Of a stretch of DNA of 16,276 bases, positions 8,211 through 15,643 are shown in pieces (positions within the stretch are counted from its first letter, which is position 1; the number at the start of each line of letters is the position of its first letter). Source of the DNA: an uncultured Bacillaceae bacterium (lineage in GTDB: Bacteria; Bacillota; Bacilli; Bacillales; Caldibacillaceae); contig CALKAK010000123.1 of assembly GCA_937983015.1 (NCBI GenBank), forward strand, positions 1-16,276. Reading direction: 5' to 3'. The translations under genes and the position numbers were made by a program. A model generated the notes under the pieces. That model was not told the origin of the DNA. It saw only the letters and a list, made by a program, of their open reading frames with translations, and made no database searches.

Positions 8211-8303
8211 AAAGCCCGGGATGGTACTGCACCCCAAAAGTTGGAGTAAAAAATCTAACTTTTGGGGGTCACTACCGATACTAAACATTCGTTCCCGGGC
8301 TTT
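8211..8303. terminator. Bidirectional terminator split by an IS-like remnant
   Basis: Perfect 11-bp arms AAAGCCCGGGA (8211-8221) and TCCCGGGCTTT (8293-8303) lie between the convergent symporter/miniprotein unit and the dehydrogenase gene. On the minus strand the second arm runs into TTTTTACG, a good U-tract; on the plus strand the tail TTTCCTTT is weaker. The loop now holds 71 bases. Taking out the 54-bp insert and one GAT copy leaves a 14-base loop and an ordinary terminator. Confidence 0.8.
8223..8276. mobile_element. 54-bp paired-end remnant of an IS3-like element (MITE-like)
   Basis: Two 23-bp imperfect inverted repeats, 8223-8245 and 8254-8276 (about 19-20 of 23 identical, core CCCCAAAAGTT), are separated by only GTAAAAAA. 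GAT flanks both sides (8220-8222 and 8277-8279), fitting a 3-bp target duplication. The CCCCCAAAAGTTAGA type of end resembles, from memory, the termini of IS3/IS150-group elements, which make 3-4 bp duplications. No transposase is present, so this is either an internally deleted copy or a tiny non-autonomous element. Confidence 0.7.
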
Positions 8304-8373
8304 CCTTTATTCATGAGAATACGTTTTAAATAATTAAGAGTTAAACCATTAAACTGGGCATCCATGTAGTATT

Positions 8374-9441
8374 TTATTTTTCGCCAAATGCTTGCAACTC
8401 CTTACAAATTTCATCAGTCACCTCAACCGTGGAACAATCGCCACCGATATCGGGAGTTTTGCATCCTTTTTTCGTCGTGTTTTCAATAGCGGTTAATATC
8501 TTTTCGGCAATCTCATGTTCGCCAAAATGATCGAGCATCATTTTCGCGGTCCAGATCTGACCGATTGGATTGGCGATATTTTTACCGGCAATATCGGGAG
8601 CCGAGCCATGAACAGGTTCAAACATAGAAGGGTATTCTCCGGTAGTATTGATATTGGCCGCTGGTGCGATACCGATACTTCCCATGATCGCCCCGCCAAT
8701 ATCTGTTAAAATATCCCCGAATAAATTGCTAGCTACAACGACATCAAATCTCTCCGGATCAGTGATAAAAAGCGCTGAAAGTGCATCAATATGCCATTTT
8801 TCTGTCGCAACATCCGAATATTTCCCGGATATTTCCTTGAACACTTCATCCCAGAAGGGCATTGTATGGAAAATTCCGTTGGATTTTGTGGCACTCGTCA
8901 CATGTTTCCTCCTCGTTTTTGCAAGTTCAAAGGCATATTCCATCACATTTTGCGTATTTTTTCGGGTGAAAACGGAATTCTGGATTACGATCTCGTCATC
9001 CCCCCGGTGAATTCGCCCGCCGATTTCACTGTACTCCCCTTCACTGTTCTCCCGTACCACGACAAAATCAAATCTCCCTGGTTCGGCAAGCGGGGAGCGG
9101 ACCCCTTCCAGATATCTCGCTGGACGAACATTGATCGTTTGTTTAAATTCCCGGCGAATTTTCAATAATAGTCCCCATAACGAAATATGGTCGGGAACGA
9201 TATCCGGGTTACCAACTGCCCCGAGAAAAATCGCATCAAACTCTCGTAGTTTTTCGAGACCATCCTCAGGCATCATCTGTCCCGTTTTTACGTAATAATC
9301 ACACCCCCAGGGGAATTCTGTGAAAGAAAAATCCACCCCCCCGTGTACTTCCGCCGCTGTTTTAAGCACCCGAAGGGCCTGGGGAACGACTTCATTACCA
9401 ATTCCGTCACCGGGAATCACCGCTATGGATAATTTCCGCAT
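8374..9441 (-). CDS. Tartrate/D-malate dehydrogenase (isocitrate/isopropylmalate dehydrogenase family)
   Basis: NAD- and Mg/Mn-dependent beta-decarboxylating dehydrogenase, 355 residues, full length. It resembles tartrate dehydrogenase/D-malate dehydrogenase (TtuC/DmlA-like): oxidation of the 2-hydroxy group of a malate-type acid, often with decarboxylation. Motifs: VIPGDGIGNEV at the N terminus, LLKIRREFKQTINVRPARYL (substrate arginines), VVRENSEGEYSEIGGR (catalytic Tyr), SATKSNGI (catalytic Lys), and metal-binding aspartates in WHIDAL and FGDILTDIGG. FEPVHGSAPDIAGKNIANP is the adenine-binding loop. Start: ATG 9441 with AGGTG close upstream. It is the last gene of the importer operon, 66 bases after livF, which suggests that the imported compound is a malate- or tartrate-like acid. 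Isopropylmalate dehydrogenase is less likely because no leucine genes are nearby. Confidence 0.88.
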   Translation of the reverse strand: MRKLSIAVIPGDGIGNEVVPQALRVLKTAAEVHGGVDFSFTEFPWGCDYYVKTGQMMPEDGLEKLREFDAIFLGAVGNPDIVPDHISLWGLLLKIRREFKQTINVRPARYLEGVRSPLAEPGRFDFVVVRENSEGEYSEIGGRIHRGDDEIVIQNSVFTRKNTQNVMEYAFELAKTRRKHVTSATKSNGIFHTMPFWDEVFKEISGKYSDVATEKWHIDALSALFITDPERFDVVVASNLFGDILTDIGGAIMGSIGIAPAANINTTGEYPSMFEPVHGSAPDIAGKNIANPIGQIWTAKMMLDHFGEHEIAEKILTAIENTTKKGCKTPDIGGDCSTVEVTDEICKELQAFGEK

Positions 9442-9507
9442 CTTTTCACCTCTCCCCTTTCTGAATGTTTCTATAGCAGATGCAATTACAAGTACTTATT
9501 CCGCTGT

Positions 9508-10209
9508 TTAGCTGATCCCGAGATACACTTGTTTAATATGTTCATTGTTTTGCAGTTCATCTCTGTTACCAGAGAGCGATATTTTTCCGTTCTCGATTAC
9601 GTATCCTCGATCACATAGATCGAGCGCACGGTGAACATGCTGTTCTACAAGAACGATCGTAACATCCCGGCGAATTTCATCCAGTGTTTTAAAAATTTCA
9701 TCCGTTAAGATCGGTGCAATACCGAGGGACGGTTCATCCAGCAATAATAGTTTCGGTTTTGCCATGAGCCCTCTGCCGATGGCGAGCATCTGCTGTTCAC
9801 CGCCGGATAAATTCCCAGCCAGATGGTTGATCCTTTCCTTTAAACGGGGGAACAAATCGAGAACATACTCCATCGTTTCCTCCCGGTATTTTTTCGCTCG
9901 GCGATTGTACCCGCCAAGACGCAAATTTTCTAAAACCGTCATCTCCGGAAACACTTTTCGGCCTTCCGGAACATAAGCAATCCCGAGTTCTGCCATCCGG
10001 TAAGCAGGTAAGTCAGATATAACCAGGCCTTCAAAAGAGATGGTTCCCGTTTTTGTGACAAGACCGACAATGGATTTCAAAATCGTCGTTTTTCCCGCAC
10101 CATTCGTTCCAATTATGGCAACAACTTCTCCCTGATTCACCTCAAGGGAGATGTCCCAGATGACCTGGACATTTCCATAGTAGCTGTTTAAATGGTTAAC
10201 GCCTAGCAT
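9508..10209 (-). CDS. livF: ABC transporter ATP-binding protein LivF
   Basis: Second ATPase of a branched-chain amino acid-type (HAAT) ABC importer, about 233 residues. Walker A GTNGAGKTT, Q-loop region YVPEGRKVFPEMTVLEN, signature LSGGEQQMLAIGRGL, Walker B LLLLDEPSLGI and the H-loop VEQHVHRAL are all present. I take the ATG at 10209 (protein MLGVNHLNSYYG) because family members start this way and GGTG lies 6 bases upstream; ATG 10215 and GTG 10218 are alternatives. It overlaps the end of livG by 14 bases, so translation is coupled. It works with LivG at the cytoplasmic face of LivH/LivM. Confidence 0.93.
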   Translation of the reverse strand: MLGVNHLNSYYGNVQVIWDISLEVNQGEVVAIIGTNGAGKTTILKSIVGLVTKTGTISFEGLVISDLPAYRMAELGIAYVPEGRKVFPEMTVLENLRLGGYNRRAKKYREETMEYVLDLFPRLKERINHLAGNLSGGEQQMLAIGRGLMAKPKLLLLDEPSLGIAPILTDEIFKTLDEIRRDVTIVLVEQHVHRALDLCDRGYVIENGKISLSGNRDELQNNEHIKQVYLGIS

Positions 10210-10921
10210 ACGCATCACCCAGATACGCTTTAATCACTTTTTCATTCTCCACGATTTCTTCCGGTTTCCCGAGTGCAATCAACCGGCCATTCTGGAGAAC
10301 CGCAATACGTTCAGCCAGTGCCATGACCGCCCGCATGATATGTTCGATAATTACAATCGTAACACCTTCCTGGTTAATCTCTTTAATCAGCAGAATTAAC
10401 TGGTCGATTTCTGCCGGTGTCAATCCTCCCATCGGTTCATCAATCAATAACAGTTTTGGTTTCGTCGCCAGTGCCCTGGCCAGTTCCAACTTCTTTAAAT
10501 TTCCGATCGAAAGGGAGCCGGACGGGATGTCCCGGTACGCATCTAAACCGATTTTTTCAAGTACCACTTCCGCCCTTGTTTTTGCTTCTTGCAAATGTTT
10601 ACTGCTCGATAATCCGGCTACGAGCACATTTTCATAAACAGTTAATTTGGCAAGGGGCTTGACGATCTGGAACGTGCGGGCAAGACCCATCCGGTTTAAT
10701 TGATGGGGTTTTTTTTCCCTGATATCCTGGTTGTCAAATATAATTGAACCGCTTGTCGCGGGAAATGTCCCCGCAATCATATTAAAACATGTTGTTTTTC
10801 CCGCTCCGTTCGGTCCGATAATCGCGAAAATTTCGCCTCTTTCCACTTCGAAACTAACTTGATCCACAGCCGTCAAACCACCGAATTTTTTCACGAGTTT
10901 ATCCACTTTGAGTATACTCAA
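10196..10921 (-). CDS. livG: ABC transporter ATP-binding protein LivG
   Basis: First ATPase of the HAAT importer, 241 residues. Walker A GPNGAGKTT, the family-typical TFQIVKPLAKLTVYENV, signature LSIGNLKKLELARAL (a variant of the usual LSGGQ type), Walker B LLLIDEPMGGL and H-loop IIEHIMRAV are seen. The start is TTG at 10921 with GGAGGAG 8 bases upstream. It overlaps the 3' end of livM by 23 bases and is itself overlapped by livF, the standard tight packing of these subunits. Confidence 0.93.
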   Translation of the reverse strand: MSILKVDKLVKKFGGLTAVDQVSFEVERGEIFAIIGPNGAGKTTCFNMIAGTFPATSGSIIFDNQDIREKKPHQLNRMGLARTFQIVKPLAKLTVYENVLVAGLSSSKHLQEAKTRAEVVLEKIGLDAYRDIPSGSLSIGNLKKLELARALATKPKLLLIDEPMGGLTPAEIDQLILLIKEINQEGVTIVIIEHIMRAVMALAERIAVLQNGRLIALGKPEEIVENEKVIKAYLGDAYARR

Positions 10922-11888
10922 TGTCCCTTCTCCTCCTTTTCGAAAGCCGCTCTTTCAATTGGTTGATGCCGTCAACAATACCCCCGGGTAAGTAGACGAT
11001 GACGAACATGATCACAAGACCGTAAATCAACAAGTAAAGGGAAGGGAATGCCTGCAGGACATCCATATCTTTCAACCATTCCTGTAGCGTGATCAAAATG
11101 GAAGCACCTATCACCGGTCCCAGAATCGTACCGATGCCCCCCAGTACCGTGACAAAAATCATTTCCACTGACATGCTCACCGTTAACGTCATATCAGGAT
11201 CGATAAATTTATTGTAAAGGCCATAGAAAGCACCGGTAAATCCTGCTAAAAACGCACTGATAAAAAATGCTTTGCTTTTTACAAGAATAGTATTAATACC
11301 GATAGCCTCTGCCGATTCCTGACTTTCGCGAACGGCGATGAACATATACCCCGTTTTCGATTTCATAAGAAAATAACAAAACAGGCTGACTGCCGCTGTC
11401 AAGATCAGAGCTAAATAAAAGTACTCATCTTTGCTTGAAATCTGGATTCCTAAAAATTTAGGTACCGATAATAGCATCATGCCCTCGCCGCCATTCGTGA
11501 CGGATTTCCAGTTTCTTCCAACAATATGAATGATCTCAGCAATTGCGAGAGTTCCAAGGCCAAAATATGGTCCGCGCAGACGGAAAATCAAGAGACCAAT
11601 CGGTAAAGAAAAAAGTCCCGCGAACAATCCACCTAAAATAAGTGTAAGGAACATATCAAGCTGTAGATGATTCGTGATGATCATCGCACTGTATGCGCCA
11701 ATCGCCAGAAACATCGCGTGCCCGAACGAAATCTGACCGGTAAATCCGCCCAAGATATTCCATGCGTGTCCGAACATGATCCATATTAAAACCGTAGTTA
11801 CGACCGAATAGATATGAATATCTGCGAATATCGGGACGATCGCGCCAACCAGGATAACTGCACCGAGTGTGTACAATACAGCTCGCAA
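10899..11888 (-). CDS. livM: ABC transporter permease LivM
   Basis: Inner-membrane permease of the HAAT importer, 329 residues with roughly 8-10 hydrophobic helices. Typical stretches are NILGGFTGQISFGHAMFLAIGAY, LRGPYFGLGTLAIAEII and the ATPase-contact loop VLGGIGTILGPVIGA. The C terminus is a basic cytoplasmic tail (KERLSKRRRRD). The start is TTG at 11888 with GGGGG 8 bases upstream, 3 bases after the livH stop. It pairs with LivH to form the channel. Confidence 0.93.
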   Translation of the reverse strand: MRAVLYTLGAVILVGAIVPIFADIHIYSVVTTVLIWIMFGHAWNILGGFTGQISFGHAMFLAIGAYSAMIITNHLQLDMFLTLILGGLFAGLFSLPIGLLIFRLRGPYFGLGTLAIAEIIHIVGRNWKSVTNGGEGMMLLSVPKFLGIQISSKDEYFYLALILTAAVSLFCYFLMKSKTGYMFIAVRESQESAEAIGINTILVKSKAFFISAFLAGFTGAFYGLYNKFIDPDMTLTVSMSVEMIFVTVLGGIGTILGPVIGASILITLQEWLKDMDVLQAFPSLYLLIYGLVIMFVIVYLPGGIVDGINQLKERLSKRRRRDIEYTQSG

Positions 11889-11891
11889 CCT

Positions 11892-12767
11892 TTAAACCCC
11901 CTTCCCAAACAAACCGTGCGGCCGGTATAAAAGGATGAGTAAAAATAAAATGAGTCCGAATACATCCCGATAGCCAGTTCCGCCAGGTATGTAGGTAGCT
12001 CCAAAACTTTCAGTGATTCCGAGAATCAGACCACCGATCGCAGCACCAGGAATACTTCCCATGCCCCCGAGGACAACGATCACAAAAGCTTTAACCAGGA
12101 ATAACGAACCGATACTGGCATAAATGGGATAAGTTGTCGCCAGAACACAACCGGCAATACCGGCAAAAGCTGCACCAAGACCAAAGGTGAGCGCAGAGAT
12201 TCTCGAAACATTGATACCGATAATGGTTGCTGCCATTTGTTCCTGGGAGGCGGCACGAATCGCAAGACCTGTATCCGTTCTCGTTAAAAACAAATGCAAG
12301 ATAACAATTAATAGTCCCGTGATGATAAACCCCATTAAAAAAGACGCATTGAAGGTGATCCCGCCAATTTTCCACAATTTGTTTTCCCAGTACAGATTTT
12401 CACCGGTCATCCGCAAAAAGTTCGGACCCAGGAGAAAGGGCAACGCCATGAAATTGACGAGAAAAATACTCGAACCCGCAGTGACAAGGAGCGTGTTTTC
12501 ATCCCGACCTTTTTTCGCTTTCTCGACGAAAAATTTATAGAGAAAAAACCCGATAAAAAAACAAACGATTACCGCCACAAACATACTCAAAAACGGATCG
12601 AGACCGATCGCCTTAAAAAGGAAATACGCTACAAACATGCCGATCATCACGAAATCACCGTGCGACATGTTAATCACTTTCATTACGCCGAAAATTATTG
12701 TCAGACCTAAGGCGATAATGGCATAAATACCGCCGATCATCATTCCATCAAAAAGGGTCTGCAACAA
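11892..12767 (-). CDS. livH: ABC transporter permease LivH
   Basis: Inner-membrane permease of the HAAT importer, 291 residues and about 8 helices. Motifs include GGIYAIIALGLTIIFGVMKVINMSHGDF near the N terminus, LAIRAASQEQMAATIIGINV in the cytoplasmic loop, and the ATPase-contact loop VVLGGMGSIPGAAIGG. The start is TTG at 12767 with GGAGG about 11 bases upstream. The gap of about 100 bases to the binding-protein gene holds a strong hairpin, so expression is probably lower than that of the binding protein. Confidence 0.93.
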   Translation of the reverse strand: MLQTLFDGMMIGGIYAIIALGLTIIFGVMKVINMSHGDFVMIGMFVAYFLFKAIGLDPFLSMFVAVIVCFFIGFFLYKFFVEKAKKGRDENTLLVTAGSSIFLVNFMALPFLLGPNFLRMTGENLYWENKLWKIGGITFNASFLMGFIITGLLIVILHLFLTRTDTGLAIRAASQEQMAATIIGINVSRISALTFGLGAAFAGIAGCVLATTYPIYASIGSLFLVKAFVIVVLGGMGSIPGAAIGGLILGITESFGATYIPGGTGYRDVFGLILFLLILLYRPHGLFGKGV

Positions 12768-12829
12768 ATTTTATCCCTCCTCGACGTGTGTTTTCCCATC
12801 TCTTGAACGAACGGATTTGATGAAAAACT

Positions 12830-12852
12830 GGGAGGAAGGACCCCTTCCTCCC
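12830..12852 (-). terminator. Attenuator-like hairpin between binding protein and livH
   Basis: Perfect 10-bp inverted repeat GGGAGGAAGG / CCTTCCTCCC with a 3-base spacer, starting 17 bases after the binding-protein stop. On the minus strand it is followed two bases later by TTTTT. Partial terminators at this place are a common way to make the binding protein in excess of the permeases and to protect its mRNA 3' end; that role is inferred here. Confidence 0.7.
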
Positions 12853-12868
12853 CTTCCTCGATTGTCCA

Positions 12869-14119
12869 TCATCTGTTCCAGCCCGGGAAGAAAATAATCT
12901 CCTGTTCCGCGTATTCATCGGGGTACACGGTGACCAATTTTCCGTTGATCCATTGGGCGATATTCGTCACCGCACGGTTTTGATTGGTATACCCGTCGAA
13001 GTCTTCAAATTTCACTTGACCGAAAACGGTATATAGATCAGTTTCTTCAATGGCCTTGCGCACGCTTTCACGGTCAAGATTTTCCGCTCTTTCTAGAACA
13101 TCGGCGATGACGTACATGACTGCATAGCCTTCTACCTCATGCTCGCCGGGTTCATGACCGTAGCGCTCTGTGAACTTATCAAAGAATTTCTGGTAATCCG
13201 GGTGATTTTTATCGCCGTGCCACGGACCAGCCGTTAAAACTGTTTCAGCAAGCTCGCCGGCCTGCTCATAAAATCCGATTATCGAATGGCCCGCTCCCGT
13301 CCCGATGAATAATTTCGGGTTGAGGTCCACTTCGTATGCCGCTTTGATTAACTGTGTCGCATCATTATCATCACCAGCAGTCATCAAGACGATATCCGGG
13401 TTGAAGCTTTTCGCCGTTTCCATAACCGGTTTCAAGTCGAGCTCACCGGCAGCGTACTTCAGCTGTTCATATCCAAAGCCCGTCTCCGCGATAAAATCTT
13501 TCAATCCGTATTCATACAGCGCTTCACCAAAGGCATTATCAACATTTACATGGACGATAAACTCGGGCGGATTTTTCCGCAAATAATCTTTCAGCGCAGT
13601 TACGTACATTCCCGATGTCGGATTCATCCGGAAGACATATTCGTAACCGGACATGGTAGCAAGGTCGCTCGTTCCGTGATCGATAATATATGGAACTTTA
13701 TTTTCTTCTGCCACCTGTGCCTGTACGAGTGTCACGCCTGACGAACGTCCGCCGGTCATGATCATGATCTCTTCATCCGCTACAAGTTTCTCAGTTGCGG
13801 TTTTTCCTATATCCGGTTTTTCCTGGGAATCCTCGATCACAAGTTCCAGCATTCTTCCTTTTACGCCACCGGCTTCATTAATTTCTTCAATCGCAAGTGT
13901 ATAGGCCTGTTCAAACTTTTCACCGAAAACTGCTGAACCACCCGTCATTGGAAGAACAGCGCCGATTTTAATCGTGTCCTGCTCTGTTCCGGTCTGTTCA
14001 TCATTACCATTATTTGCGGAACCCTCTGAACTGGAAGACTCTTCCGAACTGCAACCGGCAAGGAGCAAAAACAAACTAAACAGCAAAGCAAACAATCCCC
14101 TGTTCACCAGTTTGAACAT
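12869..14119 (-). CDS. HAAT-type ABC substrate-binding lipoprotein
   Basis: Extracellular solute-binding protein of the Leu/Ile/Val-binding (type 1 periplasmic-binding) family, 416 residues. A lipoprotein signal peptide ends in LLLAGC with the acylated Cys at residue 23. A Ser/Glu/Asn-rich linker follows, then IKIGAVLPMTGGSAVFGE and NEAGGVKGRMLELVIEDSQ, which are standard for the first lobe. The ATG at 14119 is chosen (GGAGG 9 bases upstream) over an in-frame TTG one codon earlier. It is the first gene of the importer operon, about 95 bases from the inferred transcription start. The ligand is unknown: this family also takes aromatic and dicarboxylic acids and amides, and the dehydrogenase at the operon end points to an organic acid rather than an amino acid. 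Confidence 0.92.
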   Translation of the reverse strand: MFKLVNRGLFALLFSLFLLLAGCSSEESSSSEGSANNGNDEQTGTEQDTIKIGAVLPMTGGSAVFGEKFEQAYTLAIEEINEAGGVKGRMLELVIEDSQEKPDIGKTATEKLVADEEIMIMTGGRSSGVTLVQAQVAEENKVPYIIDHGTSDLATMSGYEYVFRMNPTSGMYVTALKDYLRKNPPEFIVHVNVDNAFGEALYEYGLKDFIAETGFGYEQLKYAAGELDLKPVMETAKSFNPDIVLMTAGDDNDATQLIKAAYEVDLNPKLFIGTGAGHSIIGFYEQAGELAETVLTAGPWHGDKNHPDYQKFFDKFTERYGHEPGEHEVEGYAVMYVIADVLERAENLDRESVRKAIEETDLYTVFGQVKFEDFDGYTNQNRAVTNIAQWINGKLVTVYPDEYAEQEIIFFPGWNR

Positions 14120-14160
14120 CAAATTCTTCCTCCCTCTTAGAAATTTTTCTCCACTTTAAA

Positions 14161-14174
14161 TGAAATCGCTGTCA
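14161..14174. promoter_or_regulatory. CcpA catabolite-responsive element (cre)
   Basis: TGAAATCGCTGTCA matches the cre consensus TGWNANCGNTNWCA at every fixed position, and does so on both strands. It lies in the leader of the importer operon, about 40-50 bases downstream of the inferred transcription start, where bound CcpA would act as a roadblock. This predicts repression of the operon by preferred sugars. Confidence 0.75.
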
Positions 14175-14219
14175 TTTTATATCAATGCGACTTCCCCCTT
14201 GAATATTAATTTAATTGTT

Positions 14220-14248
14220 AGTATACTGTATCCAATCTTTTTTGTAAA
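14220..14248 (-). promoter_or_regulatory. Sigma-A promoter of the importer-dehydrogenase operon
   Basis: On the minus strand TTTACA (14248-14243) and TATACT (14225-14220) are separated by exactly 17 bases, close to the sigma-A consensus. Transcription would start near 14213 and give a leader of about 95 bases with the cre box in it. A GTATAC palindrome overlaps the -10 box. Confidence 0.75.
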
Positions 14249-14366
14249 TTAATTAAATACATAATTTTCGGATTTTTACAATAAGTTATATTTTTCCGGA
14301 CCACTTTACCGGATAAATATCTTTTAACTTAACAGATTCATCATCCATCATTATAGAAGTAGTGAT

Positions 14367-14380
14367 CGTGACCGATTTCA
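14367..14380. promoter_or_regulatory. Second, near-consensus cre-like box
   Basis: CGTGACCGATTTCA fits the cre consensus except for its first base. It lies about 120 bases upstream of the importer promoter and 230 upstream of the AEC gene promoter. It shares CGATTTCA with the perfect box read on the other strand. Functional status unknown. Confidence 0.35.
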
Positions 14381-14478
14381 TAAGCAGTGTGTAGTGAACT
14401 TTTACCCTGTTGACTTACAATCATTCTCTCTATTAGTTTTCCCTGATAACCAAATATTTCTTTTCATATGAAATGAAG

Positions 14479-14517
14479 AAAGCTTTCCCTCTGGATGTCC
14501 TTTGATGGGAAAGCTTT
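14479..14517. other. Hairpin in the divergent intergenic region
   Basis: Perfect 11-bp arms AAAGCTTTCCC and GGGAAAGCTTT with a 17-base loop. The plus-strand tail TTTTCC is short, so as a terminator it would be weak. A perfect 12-bp palindrome TTTCATATGAAA lies just before it (14462-14473). No gene ends here, so its purpose is unclear: relic of a lost gene, leader structure or protein site. Confidence 0.5.
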
Positions 14518-14534
14518 TCCAAATGCATGTTATG

Positions 14535-14573
14535 AGTGTGCCTACGATTTTTCTGGAATCGGTACACTTTTTT
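14535..14573 (+). terminator. Rho-independent terminator upstream of the AEC gene
   Basis: AGTGTGCC pairs with GGTACACT (8 bp including one G-U) and GATT with AATC, with a 3-base bulge and a 7-base loop, followed directly by T6. This is a good plus-strand terminator, yet no plus-strand gene is visible before it back to the operon promoter at 14248. It may end a small RNA, an unseen or deleted gene, or antisense transcription. Confidence 0.6.
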
Positions 14574-14579
14574 CAACTA

Positions 14580-14636
14580 TTTCAATTTATTGAAAAGGAA
14601 TTAGGTATTGCCATAAAATTATGAATTAAGTATATA
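14580..14636 (+). promoter_or_regulatory. Promoter and operator-like dyad of the AEC gene
   Basis: TTGCCA (14608-14613) and TATATA (14631-14636) are 17 bases apart, a good sigma-A promoter about 25 bases before the start codon. Just upstream is a perfect dyad TTTCAAT-TT-ATTGAAA (14580-14595), a candidate regulator site. The binding protein is unknown. Confidence 0.55.
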
Positions 14637-14660
14637 TTCGGTCGAGGAGAGCTGAAAGAG

Positions 14661-15584
14661 ATGACGAACATCTTATTTATCTTCACGGAAATCATTTTAC
14701 CTATTTTTATATTGATCGGGATTGGTACATTACTACAAAAAAAATTTAAACTCGATTTGTACACGCTATCCAAATTAAACATGTATTATCTTACTCCTGC
14801 CATCGTGTTCAATAAATTATCGGATAGCAATCTGCCTCTTTCTCTATTCGGGGGTGTCCTGCTATTCTCAGCAGCCCTAGGCGGAATTATGTATATTTTG
14901 ACCGTTGTCGTTGGCCGCTTGACCGGCATCAATAAACGGAAACGAACCGCTCTAACCCATAGTGTATTATTCTACAATTCCGCCAATTACGGGATTCCGG
15001 TTAACGAGCTTGTCTTCAGGCACGATCCGTTCGCTTCATCCATTCAGATATCGGTGATGATCTATCAAAACATACTCGTTTATTCTTACGGGGTATTTTC
15101 ATTGAATTCTTTAAACAAAAGCTGGTATAAAACGATCCAGGAGTATTTTCGAATGCCGCTTTTCTATGCCCTGGTTTTCGGGCTGGTGTTCAATGCATTC
15201 GATGTGGATTTACCATCGTTCATCGCAACCCCGATTGAATACGTGACCAATGCGTTAATCGCGATCGCCTTATTGACATTGGGCTGTCAGATCGCTGAAT
15301 ATATACCGAATTTCCGCAATGTTTTAATGTATGTCAGTTTGTTTATGCGGTTGATGTTAACCCCGGCTGTTGCTTTTATAGTTTTGAAAATCCTCCAACT
15401 GGACGGGGTACTAGCACAAGCGCTATTCATTTCTACAGCGATGCCAACAGCGGTCAATACTTCCATCATTGCCCAGGAATATAACAATGAACCACAATTT
15501 GCCTCACAAACGGTTGTCATATCGACCCTTTTGAGTTCATTAACTTTGACATTCATCATTCACATAGCGATGAATATGTTTTAA
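14661..15584 (+). CDS. AEC (auxin efflux carrier) family transporter
   Basis: Integral membrane carrier of the AEC/Mem_trans family, 307 residues with about ten hydrophobic helices in two halves. Family features: IFTEIILPIFILIGIGTLLQKKF at the N terminus, LSKLNMYYLTPAIVFNKL, NSANYGIPVNELVF in the middle, and STAMPTAVNTSIIAQEY near the end. Characterised bacterial members include malate and malonate carriers (MleP, MdcF), which would fit the organic-acid theme, but the substrate is not readable here. The ATG at 14661 has GGAG about 11 bases upstream. It is transcribed away from the importer operon and ends in its own terminator. Codon use and composition look like those of its neighbours. Confidence 0.88.
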   Translation: MTNILFIFTEIILPIFILIGIGTLLQKKFKLDLYTLSKLNMYYLTPAIVFNKLSDSNLPLSLFGGVLLFSAALGGIMYILTVVVGRLTGINKRKRTALTHSVLFYNSANYGIPVNELVFRHDPFASSIQISVMIYQNILVYSYGVFSLNSLNKSWYKTIQEYFRMPLFYALVFGLVFNAFDVDLPSFIATPIEYVTNALIAIALLTLGCQIAEYIPNFRNVLMYVSLFMRLMLTPAVAFIVLKILQLDGVLAQALFISTAMPTAVNTSIIAQEYNNEPQFASQTVVISTLLSSLTLTFIIHIAMNMF

Positions 15585-15614
15585 TGATTCTTTAGGTTAT
15601 TAATTGAAATAAAT

Positions 15615-15643
15615 AAACGGGCAGCACCTCACTGCCCGTTTTT
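15615..15643 (+). terminator. Rho-independent terminator of the AEC gene
   Basis: Perfect 10-bp stem AAACGGGCAG / CTGCCCGTTT with a 7-base loop and a T5 run, 30 bases after the AEC stop codon. Confidence 0.9.

Noticed and set aside
14131..14169. 12-codon upstream ORF in the leader of the binding-protein mRNA
   Set aside because: It lacks a well-placed ribosome site and any amino-acid bias that would suggest attenuation.
14281..14312. CCGG inverted repeat as a terminator
   Set aside because: The arms are only about 5 bp and there is no T-run.
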